A stretch of 64,000 nt of DNA, taken from NCBI RefSeq assembly GCF_009389715.1, contig NW_024067666.1, forward strand, positions 2,211,001 through 2,275,000. The letters are read 5' to 3'. The notes below the pieces were generated by a model that was not told the DNA's origin, did no database searches, and was given only the letters and a program-made list of their open reading frames with translations. Position 1 is the first letter of the stretch, and each line of letters starts with the position of its first letter. The position numbers and the translations under genes are program-made. The DNA comes from Phoenix dactylifera (taxonomy: Eukaryota; Streptophyta; Magnoliopsida; Arecales; Arecaceae). Below, in pieces: positions 13,415 to 22,860 of this stretch.

Positions 13415-16400
13415 CTTTGGGAAAAGAGAAGAAAGATCTGGCTGGTGGAGTTACAAAGTCGAGGTGGGCGTTGTGAGCACTGAACTGCTGCCAAGTTCAC
13501 ATACAGCTGGGTATCACGAAAAGCCATATTTATTTTCTTTGATCTGTCATCTTAATAAATTATTTCATGCTCAATAATAAAAAAATTCTGGTTTCTATTA
13601 ATGGATGCTCAGCTCTATCTTTTTCTTTTCTTTCTGTTTTAACTTCATATTTGTAAAGGATATTAAGTTATGCTTTGAACTTTTTCAATGTGGCTAATAT
13701 GATTCAAGACTGCTATTTAATTGCTCAAGAACCATATTAAAGGTAAATTTGTTAGCAGCAGGAAACAAGGAATTAGACGAACATGATGATACAACTGAGT
13801 ACTCCATTGGTCCAAGGCTGAAAGCATTTTCTGATTGGCTTCTCAAGGTTATGGCTTCTGGTAACCTAGAAGCTATTTTCCCAGCTGCCACTCGTGAATA
13901 TGCCCCATTAGTTGAGGAACTGTGGAATGATGCTGCTATTCAAGCGACATATAGGCGTAGAAGGGAACTACCACTGCTTCCTAGTGTTGCCAGTTATTTC
14001 TTAGAGCGGGTAATTAGCATTTCTGTTTCTTTTTCCCTGAATTATCTTCATAATACATTAAATACTCTGTACTCCTTAGCATATATGATTCTTATCGCTT
14101 CTTATTTTGGTGCATAGAAGTTTATCGTTGACCTCCCTCCATCTTTGTATATAAAAGGATATCTTGAATTATGGTTCAGTCAGTCTGTGTTTCATGTACT
14201 AATACGAAAGTAAAGTGTCTGAAGATGGTGCTAGTATGTCAACATAGGACAAGACTAAGATATCTGTAGGGCCGTAGTTGGATATAAGGACAATAAATCA
14301 GAAATCTTGATTGTTGGAACAATAGATATGGCCTGAAAGTTGAACATAAAAAAAAAGGGGGGGAGCCTTGAAAATGTTATGGCAAATGTGTAGGATTATG
14401 CATAGGGAACTATGAATCTAGGGTTTTATTGAATTTTAAAGGGAGTCTAGTAGTTTAGCTAACTATTATGTTACTGCTGAACTGAATTTGCTTTTAGTTG
14501 AACCATTGCTTGATGGGTCCCAGTTGCAACGATTGAATCTCAAATCCACGGTATTTTCACTTTTCATAGGATTTTGAAGTGATTTGAAGTATATGGAAGG
14601 ACAGGAGCGGTGCCCTTAAATAGAAAAGCTTGAAGTGGATTACTGCATGTAATCATTACCACCATATAGACCTAGCGCTGGAATGCGGGCGGGATGGGTC
14701 AGATTTCTATGCAGCCTGATCCCAACCCAAAAAAATTTCAGGCTTTAGGTTGCACTGAGAAGCTTGAAATTTCTTTCAAAACTTTGACTAGAGCCCAAAC
14801 CCGAGCTCTTCCAGGCTCCAATCCAAAGTGAGAGAGAGCGGAAAGAGGGCGTGGGGGAGAATAGTGAGAGGAGAGAGAGATCAAGAGGGAGAAGAAACAT
14901 TGGGGGGGGGGAGGGGAGAGAGATTGGGAGGGAGAGAGTAGATGGAGAGAGATCAGGTGGGACTAAGGAGAGAGAGGAGAGAGGGGGGGGGAGAGATTGG
15001 GTGGGAGAGGGAGAGGGAAGAGAGAGATTACGAGGGAGAAAGAGAGGGGAGAGGGAAGAGAAATTGGGTGGGAGTGATAGAGAGATAAAGGAGAGAGAGA
15101 TCAAGAGGAAGAGAGAGAGGAGTGGGGAGAGTGGAGAGGAAAGAGAGATCGGTGGGAGAGAGAAAAAGAGAGGGGAGAGATTGTGGGAGAGAGGAAGGGA
15201 GAGAGATCAGGAGGTAGAGAGGAGGGAGAGCAGAGAGGGGAGAGAGAACTGATCGGACCCATTGTCGGGCTTGGACCGGGCCTATCGTTGGGCTTGGACT
15301 TCCTGCCAGATCCAGGATGGGCCAAGTATAGAAAAAAATATCCAAATTCTTATTTATTATCTCATCAGAGTTTTCATAGAATAAGGTTCTATTAATTTAG
15401 TATAGCAAAAAATTTGCAGGATGTCTCATCCGTAGAAATACATATAAATATTGGATTATCCAGAAAATCGATTGATTCCTTCTTTTTTGTTGCTTTGTAA
15501 GAGTTCATATTATGGAGGAACGACAGAGACTATGAATCAATCAATAGATTTAATTCTTCAAATTATTAAGAAACAAAGGATCTGTTTTGTCATTTCTACG
15601 AATATAATATTTTAATTATGTTTACTGGATAACTTTCCAATTTGTATGTTAGGGAGTAGATCAAAGTTTCGCTATATGGAGTAAGAACTCAGCGGGACCT
15701 CGATGCCAACTTATAATTTATTCATACCTTATTTTTGCGGCCGAGCCTGACCTAAAGCCATCTCGCTTGACGGGCCTTGGGGTGGCCTGGGCCTATTTCC
15801 TCCTATATGTACACCCAATCAAAGAAGATCTTTACATGCAACCATTATATAGGTGGTAGATAAGTTCCTTGTTGCTGTAGGTGCACAAAACATAAAAGGG
15901 AAAGAAAACCTCTTTTCCCAAGGGGAAAGGTATAGGCTCCTGTTATGAGTTGTAAAATGGAATAGTGTACATTAGCTCTAACTTAAAGACTCCATGACAC
16001 AAGGTTATGAAAAGTAGAAGATGACTTCTTGATGACTGAGAGAAAAAATTTAGAATTTGAGTTTGCCATAAGTAAGCATACCTAAAGTATTCTTTAATTT
16101 AACCTAAATCCTAAAACCCTTAGATTTACTTAGCTGAGCCTATAAGTAAATTAGGACTTTAAGGCACCAATCCTACTCAAAGTCTATAAGCAACCACAAA
16201 AAAGCTCTTTGAATATGTGCGAAGATTATAGTAAGATAATAAAGTTAATAACCAGACCTGCTCTCCAAATAACTTGTGTCCTGAAATTGGTATAAACTTC
16301 CCCTGGTTGTATGGTTAAAACCTGGTCTTTCAATGATCAAATAGTCAATGCAACAAATCAGGACCACATTAGATGGAAAAGTTATTTATTTCATTATATT

Positions 16401-18278
16401 TGTTTTCCTTATAGGTATCTTAATTACATTCTTGAGGAAAAAGGGAAACTTAGCCAATCAAGTGCTTTTGTTTCTTTTATTTGCTCCATATAAGGGCACG
16501 ATGTTTTTATATATCAGTCAAAAACATGAAATTGGCCAATATTGCTATTGACTTTGGTGGAATTCACTAGCTAGAAAATGTTGATAAGAAGCGAGATTTT
16601 TAGTCAAATTTGTTGCATAGTCCCCCTTTCTGGTTAGATCTTGATGCTTGTCGTAATTGTTCACTGTCTTCTTCCTGTGATATCTACTTCCTTATTATCA
16701 ATTCACAGCAGACATAAGCTTCTAGGATTTTGTCTCCTGTTACATATCACATTATTCATCCCAATAAAAATAATTGGTTGATTGAAACTTGGTCTGTACA
16801 TGAAGTATTTGTAGTATCTTATTAATATTTTCAGAGGCTTCCATTTAATCTAAGAATGTTGTCGGTCATTTCTTCAGGTTGTTGATATATCTAGAGTGGA
16901 ATATGAGCCCACTGACAAGGATATCCTCTATGCTGATGGAATAACTTCATCTAATGGACTAGCATGCACAGATTTCTTTTCTTCACAATTGGCTGCTGAT
17001 GGAAGCGGCAATGATGATGCTGATCAGCAGGACACATTACTGATAAGGTTGACACACTGTCTGCACTCGGTGATTATAATAATGCATGCAGGATAGAGTT
17101 AAAATTTATCATTTGTTTATGCGGAGATTGGTTGATTACTGTAGTTAGATTTATAGTGTGTTGAAAGACGTGCACACTGTGAAAGAATATCCTCAACCCC
17201 TTACTCAAAGCATCAAGTACATTATTTACAAATAAAACCATCAGCTTTTCTTGTCTTGAGCAGCACAAGAGCCACTTGTTGTGCAAATAGTTCGCGCTTA
17301 AGAGGATTTGATGGAATCATGTCATTTCATCATCTCTATCAAAATTTTGACATCTTATCACAAAAATGAGACCAAAAGTTTTCTAAATGTGCAATAAGCA
17401 CACATTTAACATTTTTTTCTATGAGAAGTTTACAAGGGATTACACCTATGTATTCTAACTTTCTCCCCTAGCTGTATCTAGTTTGATGAGAAGTTTAAGC
17501 CCATTTCTGATGGAGATACACCATTATGTCTTGTTTAATGACCTAGATGGATAGTTTCTTGCGATTCAATGGTGCAAAGTTGGCGACTTCAGGAGCTTGA
17601 GTTACAACACATCATTGATTGCTCATTATTTAATTTTGACTTTCAGAATATGCTAAAGCTTGAACCTTTGAAATCTCTTTTTTTTTTTACAGGTATCAAC
17701 TCATCAGACTGCATGCAAAAGGCCTTGGAGAGAACTGCAAGTGGCTGGATATGTTTGATGATGTCAGGCTTGTTATCTTTTGTGTTGCCCTGAGTGACTA
17801 TGATGAATACTATGAAGATGCAAATGGAGTGGCTATAAACAAGATGTTGGAGAGCAAGAGATTCTTTGAGAGCGTCGTTGGTCATCCAAGCTTCTATCAG
17901 ATGGATTTTCTTTTGATACTCAACAAATTTGATCTGCTGGAGCAGAAGATAGACATGACCCCGCTTACCGTATGCGAATGGTTTGACGACTTCGATCCAG
18001 TTGTAAGTCGTCATCATTACAGCAACAGCCGCAGCATCAACAATTGTGCCACCATGGCGCAGCATGCCTTTCACTACATTGCTGTGAAATTTAAGAAGCT
18101 ATTTTGTTCTCTTACTGGGCGAAAACTATATGTTACACTAGCAAACGGGTTGGACTCGGATTCAGTAGATGTAGCACTCCGATATGCAAGAGAGATCATT
18201 AAGTGGGAGGATGAGAGGCTGGTGTTCAGCTCCAGTGAATCATTTTACAGCACCGAGCCGAGCTCGTATTCTCCCTAA
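5238..18278 (+). CDS. XLG: Extra-large GTP-binding protein (XLG), 8 exons
   Basis: Plant-specific atypical G-alpha. Family members pair with G-beta/gamma in immunity and development signalling at the plasma membrane and nucleus. Exons: 5238-6503, 6991-7128, 7208-7312, 7405-7590, 10814-10991, 13762-14009, 16878-17047, 17693-18278. Phases agree throughout, giving 958 aa, slightly longer than the usual 850-900. The N-terminal part carries an IPVAAV stretch typical of XLG1/2-type proteins, three 25-aa repeats (136-210), and a Cys-rich region with four CxxC pairs (289-334). The G-alpha-like part has a modified P-loop GYHGSGTST (553-561), helical-domain exons, and NKFD (841-844). The DVGGQ switch is absent: MFDDVRLV occupies that region, and the TCAT motif is replaced by a VTLANGLD stretch. 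Both changes are typical of XLGs and predict weak GTPase activity. Exon 6 has alternative in-phase acceptors. Introns 4-6 are 2.8-3.2 kb and repeat-rich. The exact XLG1/2/3 class is uncertain. Confidence 0.95.
5643..5867 (+). repeat. 75-bp coding minisatellite in XLG exon 1
   Basis: Three consecutive 75-bp units encode 25-aa repeats of the form xSEGxxSSGxxGFSxExKEGEG followed by a short linker. The repeats sit in the poorly conserved acidic N-terminal region of the XLG protein. They keep the reading frame, and copy number could vary between alleles. Confidence 0.85.
7825..8015. repeat. GGTACGGTA-rich dispersed repeat in XLG intron 4
   Basis: Dense, partly self-complementary runs of CGGTATC, GGTACGGTA and TACCGGT-like words occur within intron 4. 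A diverged relative with GGTACGGTACA and GGGTCGGTACAA words lies at about 11100-11280 in intron 5. The sequence can fold back on itself. I cannot assign it to a named family. Confidence 0.5.
11100..11280. repeat. GGTACGGTA-rich dispersed repeat in XLG intron 5
   Basis: This shares GGTACGGTACA and GTCGGTACAA type words with the repeat at 7825-8015, in a more diverged form. It carries no coding signal. Confidence 0.4.
12690..13315 (-). pseudogene. Decayed LINE reverse transcriptase remnant (RTE-like)
   Basis: The minus strand inside XLG intron 5 retains scattered fragments of the 3' end of a plant LINE ORF in shifting frames. [13 protein letters not shown] corresponds to the usual SKTEYM-type block. 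Further on are traces of the LYGTECW region. Next comes [20 protein letters not shown], the RWFGHVQRR-type block, and finally a GRP-type tail near 12690. Many stops and frameshifts make it non-functional. Block order agrees with one copy inserted opposite to the XLG gene. Confidence 0.75.
13364..13412. repeat. (CT)n microsatellite in XLG intron 5
   Basis: An uninterrupted 49-bp TC/CT dinucleotide tract directly adjoins the upstream end of the LINE remnant. It is likely polymorphic. Confidence 0.95.
14827..15250. repeat. Homopurine (GA-rich) tract in XLG intron 6
   Basis: About 420 bp are almost entirely A and G on the plus strand (GAGAGA, GGGGGAG and GGGAGAGAGA words) with only scattered pyrimidines. 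Open frames on both strands across it are a by-product of base composition and not genes. Flanking GGGCTTGGACCGGGCC-type sequence at 15260-15320 suggests it arrived inside a repeat element. Confidence 0.85.
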
Positions 18279-20076
18279 TGGTTGGAGTGGAAAACTGTGT
18301 AAGTAGATCAGCTTTTTCATTTTTTTCCCCAGTATTCCCTACACTGTACGTCTTTCATGTGTGTATACATTATTTGTAATAGTGTAATTATTTAGAAAAG
18401 CTTCCACCTGCCCCTTGTGACCATACGGGGAGAGCATGGAGCGTCTTGACGGTTGTAATATGAGTACTTAAGTTGCCCATCTCAGCAGAGTCCACACTAT
18501 GAGCAGCTTAATGGACATGGATGGGTTAGATGGCTCATGCGATTATGTTGCAAATGTGTCAAATGATCTCTCTTAGTGGGAAAAAAGCCTGTATTTGTCC
18601 AGCGACAGCGTCTCCTAAGCTCGAGGCAGGAACGATGATGAAACCTCGCTTCCCTCTGGGAATCATTCAAACAAATACTCAAAATCCGAGCCGGCATGGC
18701 GTCTAATGTCATGTGCTAAGCGGTTCTCTTTGGAAAATCAGGCTTTATTTTGGTTTGCCATTGCATTTGGATTGCAAAACTATTTTAGAACACCACGATC
18801 GAGCAAGATGTGTACTTACCACACAGGTAGCTCGGGTTTGGTCCTTATTGTACCCAAATCCAAATTTAAATATAAATCCAATGAAATTTATATCCATATC
18901 CAGTATTGTATCCAAGAAATAAAGTACTAAATAAGCTATCGTGCTACATATTTTGGAGTATTTTTAAAAATTATTTAAACGTACCAAATATGACATCTCA
19001 CAAGTTATGGAACATGAAAAAAGGAATGTAAAAAAATAAAAAGTATATTTTAAATATATTCAAGTATTACTTTTGTTATTTAAGCATCAGTACAATCTAG
19101 AAATATGAGAAACGAAAAAAGATTGTACACTACTGAGCTTAGTATAAATGCTAAATCACAATCTATAACAAATATATTGTAAAAAAAGACTATAACAATT
19201 GATATGATAGCAATCTAATCGAACAAGATGGATTACAGTTTTACTGCTCTTTTACTTGTTTTTGATAGATACCCATAGATATATATGTATTTATATATAC
19301 GAGTATGAATATAATTTGGTCCGTTTTTAGATTTTTGGACACGGATCTACCTGAACTAAACCCGGCCATTTATGGCTTCAACTTTAATTTTTTAGAACCC
19401 AAACTCAACACAATAAAATATTAGGCTTGTTTTTCATACGCATCCTATATTTTAGGTCTCTTCCGACTAGGTTAATAGATTGTTGGCAGCCAATGGCATG
19501 AAAGATGAATAACTGAGAGAAATGTAAACCGTATTCTCATACTTGGTAAACCAAAAGAAAAGATAGAAAGAGAAGGGGGAAAAGAGGAAAAAATTAGTTC
19601 AAAAAAGTTATAAGTATTACCATTGCATTTACTGCATCCCATCTGAAAATCTAAAAGAAGTATCATCACATAAGCACAGGACATGTGATACTTAATAATT
19701 ACCATATACCAGACTACCAGTAACAGCCATCTAATGCACAATCCACGGTTATCCGTTTCTTGATAATTGATATGGAACTAATCAATAAAATGTTCAAGTA
19801 TTAGATCCTCCAAAATAGGCTGATAAAACTTAAAAACAAAGCTGGAGATTAGCTAGCAAAAGTTACTGTAAATCTAAAAACCATTTGCAAGCCTGCTCAG
19901 AGACATGAACAATTTTGTTTTCTTTTTTTCATGCAGTACAAACATAAATGCAAAATAAAATTGGTAGTAACAACTGATCGACAGAGACATGGAAGAAAAC
20001 CTTAGAACGTGGTATAAATAACAGAGACATCGTAGAACTCGAGAGGATCCCTTCTCTCAAGACCAAATCCTCGGTT
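18279..20076. other. Intergenic downstream of XLG; repeat remnants
   Basis: The first 300 bp probably include the XLG 3'UTR, with TTTGTAATAG-type AT-rich sequence near 18370-18390. Two patches (about 18830-18910 and 19260-19440) are rich in direct and inverted words such as TATCCATATCC and CCCAAATCC, characteristic of a degenerate dispersed repeat. No gene was recognised. Confidence 0.5.
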
Positions 20077-20259
20077 TCATCCGGGCGCAAAACGATCCAT
20101 CAGCATGCACACGGTGGCGTCCGAGAGGATCACTTCCCTCCTCTCCTTAGCTTCAGTTCCATGCTGCTTTGCTAAAACAAGCTCTTCTTGTGGTTCGCCA
20201 TGTTCTCGCGCACATCGACGACCGCCCGATTCAACATTACCACTAGACTCGACATCTCC
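20077..20259 (-). CDS. Possible C-terminal exon of an unknown small plant protein
   Basis: On the minus strand a 60-codon frame runs from a TAG just above 20259 to TGA at 20077-20079. It ends in REVILSDATVCMLMDRFAPG. This frame has no ATG near its start, so it would need an upstream exon. An overlapping frame on the same strand does start with ATG but ends at a TAG near 20172. The dense GC and clean hydrophobic C-terminus look more like coding sequence than the surroundings. I do not recognise the family with certainty. If real, the gene would point away from the retroelement, whose nearest edge is about 0.66 kb upstream. Confidence 0.3.
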   Translation of the reverse strand, partial: GDVESSGNVESGGRRCAREHGEPQEELVLAKQHGTEAKERREVILSDATVCMLMDRFAPG

Positions 20260-20894
20260 CTATTCCTCTCTCTCGCTCTCTCTCCCTCTGAGTTGGCCTG
20301 TTTTAATGCTTTCTTTGTGAAGAATGCAATGGAGGCTTCCCACTTGGGTGTAAGCTCGTTTTTGTACAAGCACTGTATTAGTGGGATAGAAGGAAACCGT
20401 AGGTTCGAGGAACCTGGGGAGTCGACAGTTTGGACCTGGAAGCAAAGGTGGTTGGTTGGCTAGATTTTGTTTTGAGCGAGATGGGTGGGTCCGGATGGAA
20501 CAGCGTCCTCTCGTTTGCTTCTGTCGTGAGCGACGAGAGACCACGCAACCCGAAGGCCTAGCGGGAGACGGCGGGATTGCTTAGAAATATTCCGAGCCAG
20601 GATTTTAGGCCGAACCCTTAGGTCCCTTACCCGAGATCTCCATATGAATTCTATACCAAATCAACCAAATCTTAGGGCTTATGTTGTTTCCTCATAGGCC
20701 CAGTTGCAGAAATTCCGCATATGTGGGCTGTTTGGATTGCTAGCTCACTTGCTGGGTTGAGCCCAAAGTCCATGAAGTCTCTGAAAAGCCCAAAGTTCCA
20801 ATCTGCCAGGTTGAATTCCTCAACCATTCCCTCCTCCTCCCTGTTTTCCTTTTGATTTTTATAGATTTTCTTCTTAGCCTTCTTCAAAGCTTTG

Positions 20895-20922
20895 CTTTCC
20901 AACCCTAACCCTAACCCTAACC
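20895..20922. repeat. Telomere-like (AACCCT)n tract, target of retroelement insertion
   Basis: CCAACCCTAACCCTAACC-type repeats (about four units) end exactly at the left boundary of the retroelement. The sequence resumes after its right boundary as TAACCTAAAG, so the empty site was a continuous AACCCT tract. Such tracts act as telo-boxes in plant promoters and 5'UTRs or can be interstitial telomeric repeats. Confidence 0.85.
20918..20922. repeat. Target site duplication, left copy (TAACC)
   Basis: TAACC immediately precedes the left terminal TGTTG of the reversed LTR. It is repeated at 26682-26686 directly after the right LTR. A 5-bp duplication is the normal product of retrotransposon integrase. 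Confidence 0.9.
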
Positions 20923-21859
20923 TGTTGCTGGAAATTGGACCCGGGGGCGGCCGTCGGCTGAGGAGGAGGAGCTCCGGCGCGAGAATGGCGGGTGGCGGTC
21001 CGTCGGCGGGCGGCGTCCTCCGGGAGACCTGCAAGAAGCCGGTGGCCGGGCTCCCCGGCGCCGGCCCTCCGATGCTTAAGTCAGAGGGGGGCTTAATTTT
21101 GGAGAAGGAGATGTAGTTCGTATGTAGCAGTCCAAGCCAGAAAATTAGAGTTAGGAGCCCTCCTCCCCCGGGAGGAAGAAGCCTCCCTTTTTATAGGGAG
21201 GGTGGCAGGGTTACCTGTGATGTGACTGGGCGAATTAATGGGTTACCGTCACGATTGGATGTGGACGTGTGAAGTAATGAGTTGCCGTGGATGGCCCGTT
21301 CCCATCATGGGAGGAGATGGCGCGTAGCCAGAGCTTGCTTGTGGCGCGCAGTGCAGTACATTCTTGGAATGGTGAGGCGTTGACAGTCGTAGCAGGGTAT
21401 GGTTCCTGATTGATATGTCGTGGCGTGGCTGGCAAGCAAAGCATGGTGCGGTGAGGCTGCTGCAGGGCATGGCCGCAGCATACAGATGACGAGGTCGGCC
21501 TTCTGAGGTCAGCTCGACCTTCTGTGCTCGGCCTTCTGAGCTCGGCAGCCTTCTGAGCTCGGCCTCGGCAGCCTTTTGAGCTCGGCAGCTTTCTGTGCTC
21601 GGCAGCCTTCTGAGCTCGGCTCGGCCTATGAGCTCGGCCTTCTGTGCTCGGCAGCCTTCGGAGCTCGGCCTCGGCAGCCTTCTGAGCTCGGCTCGGCCTA
21701 TGAGCTCGGCCTTCTGTGCTCGGCAGCCTTCTGAGCTCGGCCTCGGCAGCCTTCTGAGCTCGGCAGCCTGCTGTGCTCGGCAGCCTTCCGAGCTCGGCTC
21801 GCTGTCGGATTTGGGTGCTTTAATTGTATTTGTGGGGTGGTCCATTTTTCCCCCCAACA
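20923..21859 (-). repeat. LTR copy C, reverse orientation
   Basis: This 937-bp copy is the reverse complement of LTRs A and B. It starts TGTTGCTGG (complement of the CCAGCAACA end) and finishes CCCCCAACA (complement of TGTTGGGGG). It pairs with LTR A as an inverted repeat of about 911 bp with an 83-bp spacer. On the minus strand it carries the TATAAAAAGGGAGG promoter block at about 21185-21200. Confidence 0.93.
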
Positions 21860-21917
21860 CTACCCCCCGACTTCCGAGTTCGAGCTGCTTTTTGGCTCGG
21901 GCGAAGGAAGTAGTCCA
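21860..21917 (-). repeat. Reversed internal fragment next to LTR C
   Basis: These 58 bases are the reverse complement of 25688-25745, the internal sequence with the polypurine tract just before LTR B. This shows that LTR C was a 3' LTR still joined to its own upstream interior. The junction with LTR A occurs at a shared CA dinucleotide (21916-21917). Confidence 0.88.
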
Positions 21918-22827
21918 AATACAATTAAAGCACCCAAATCCGACAGCGAGCCGAGCTCGGAAGGCTGCCGAGCACAGCAGGCTGCCGAGCTCAGAAGGCT
22001 GCCGAGGCCGAGCTCAGAAGGCTGCCGAGCACAGAAGGCCGAGCTCATAGGCCGAGCCGAGCTCAGAAGGCTGCCGAGGCCGAGCTCCGAAGGCTGCCGA
22101 GCACAGAAGGCCGAGCTCATAGGCCGAGCCGAGCTCAGAAGGCTGCCGAGCACAGAAAGCTGCCGAGCTCAGAAGGCTGCCGAGGCCGAGCTCAGAAGGC
22201 TGCCGAGCTCAGAAGGCCGAGCACAGAAGGTCGAGCTGACCTCAGAAGGCCGACCTCGTCATCTGTATGCTGCGGCCATGCCCTGCAGCAGCCTCACCGC
22301 ACCATGCTTTGCTTGCCAGCCACGCCACGACATATCAATCAGGAACCATACCCTGCTACGACTGTCAACGCCTCACCATTCCCAAGAATGTACTGCACTG
22401 CGCGCCACAAGCAAGCTCTGGCTACGCGCCATCTCCTCCCATGATGGGAACGGGCCATCCACGGCAACTCATTACTTCACACGCCCACATCCAATCGTGA
22501 CGGTAACCCATTAATTCGCCCAGTCACATCACAGGTAACCCTGCCACCCTCCCTATAAAAAGGGAGGCTTCTTCCTCCCGGGGGGGGGAGGGCTCCTAAC
22601 TCTAATTTTCTGGCTTGGACTGCTACATACGAACTACATCTCCTTCTCCAAAATTAAGCCCCCCTCTGACTTAAGCATCGGAGGGCCGGCGCCGGGGAGC
22701 CCGGCCACCGGCTTCTTGCAGGTCTCCCGGAGGACGCCGCCCGCCGACGGACCGCCACCCGCCATTCTCGCGCCGGAGCTCCTCCTCCTCAGCCGACGGC
22801 CGCCCCCGGGTCCAATTTCCAGCAACA
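21916..22827 (+). repeat. LTR copy A, forward, 5'-truncated
   Basis: This 912-bp copy lacks the first ~26 bp of the LTR (the TGTTGGGGG end) but has an intact CAACA end. It contains many GAGCTC and AAGGCTGCCGAG words and two copies of a 72-bp unit (22001-22072, 22073-22144). A TATA box lies in CCCTATAAAAAGGGAGG near 22550. Open frames through the GAGCTC repeats are compositional and not genes. Confidence 0.92.
22001..22144 (+). repeat. 72-bp direct repeat inside the LTR (two units)
   Basis: Two adjacent 72-bp units begin GCCGAGGCCGAGCTC and differ at very few positions. They are repeated in LTR B and in inverse in LTR C. They lie upstream of the TATA box in the U3-type region, where such repeats often act as enhancers (inference). 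Confidence 0.8.
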
Positions 22828-22829
22828 GT

Positions 22830-22847
22830 TGGCGCTAGAGGAAGGGC
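22830..22847 (+). promoter_or_regulatory. Primer binding site of the LTR element
   Basis: TGGCGCTAGAGGAAGGGC begins two bases after the CAACA end of LTR A, the expected position for a tRNA primer site. It is not the initiator-Met site. The TGGCG start would pair with a tRNA ending CGCCA, but I cannot name the tRNA. Confidence 0.7.
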
Positions 22848-22860
22848 CCGAGTCGTGACC

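Noticed and set aside
14745..15395. Frames of 70-133 aa rich in Glu/Arg or Ser/Leu/Pro in XLG intron 6
   Set aside because: They simply read the homopurine tract on either strand. They are flanked by XLG exons in correct phase, so this is intron.
21249..22514. Open frames of ~200-225 aa across the LTRs on both strands
   Set aside because: They translate GAGCTC/GGCTGCCGAG repeats of the LTR, occur in every LTR copy and in both directions, and show no protein family.
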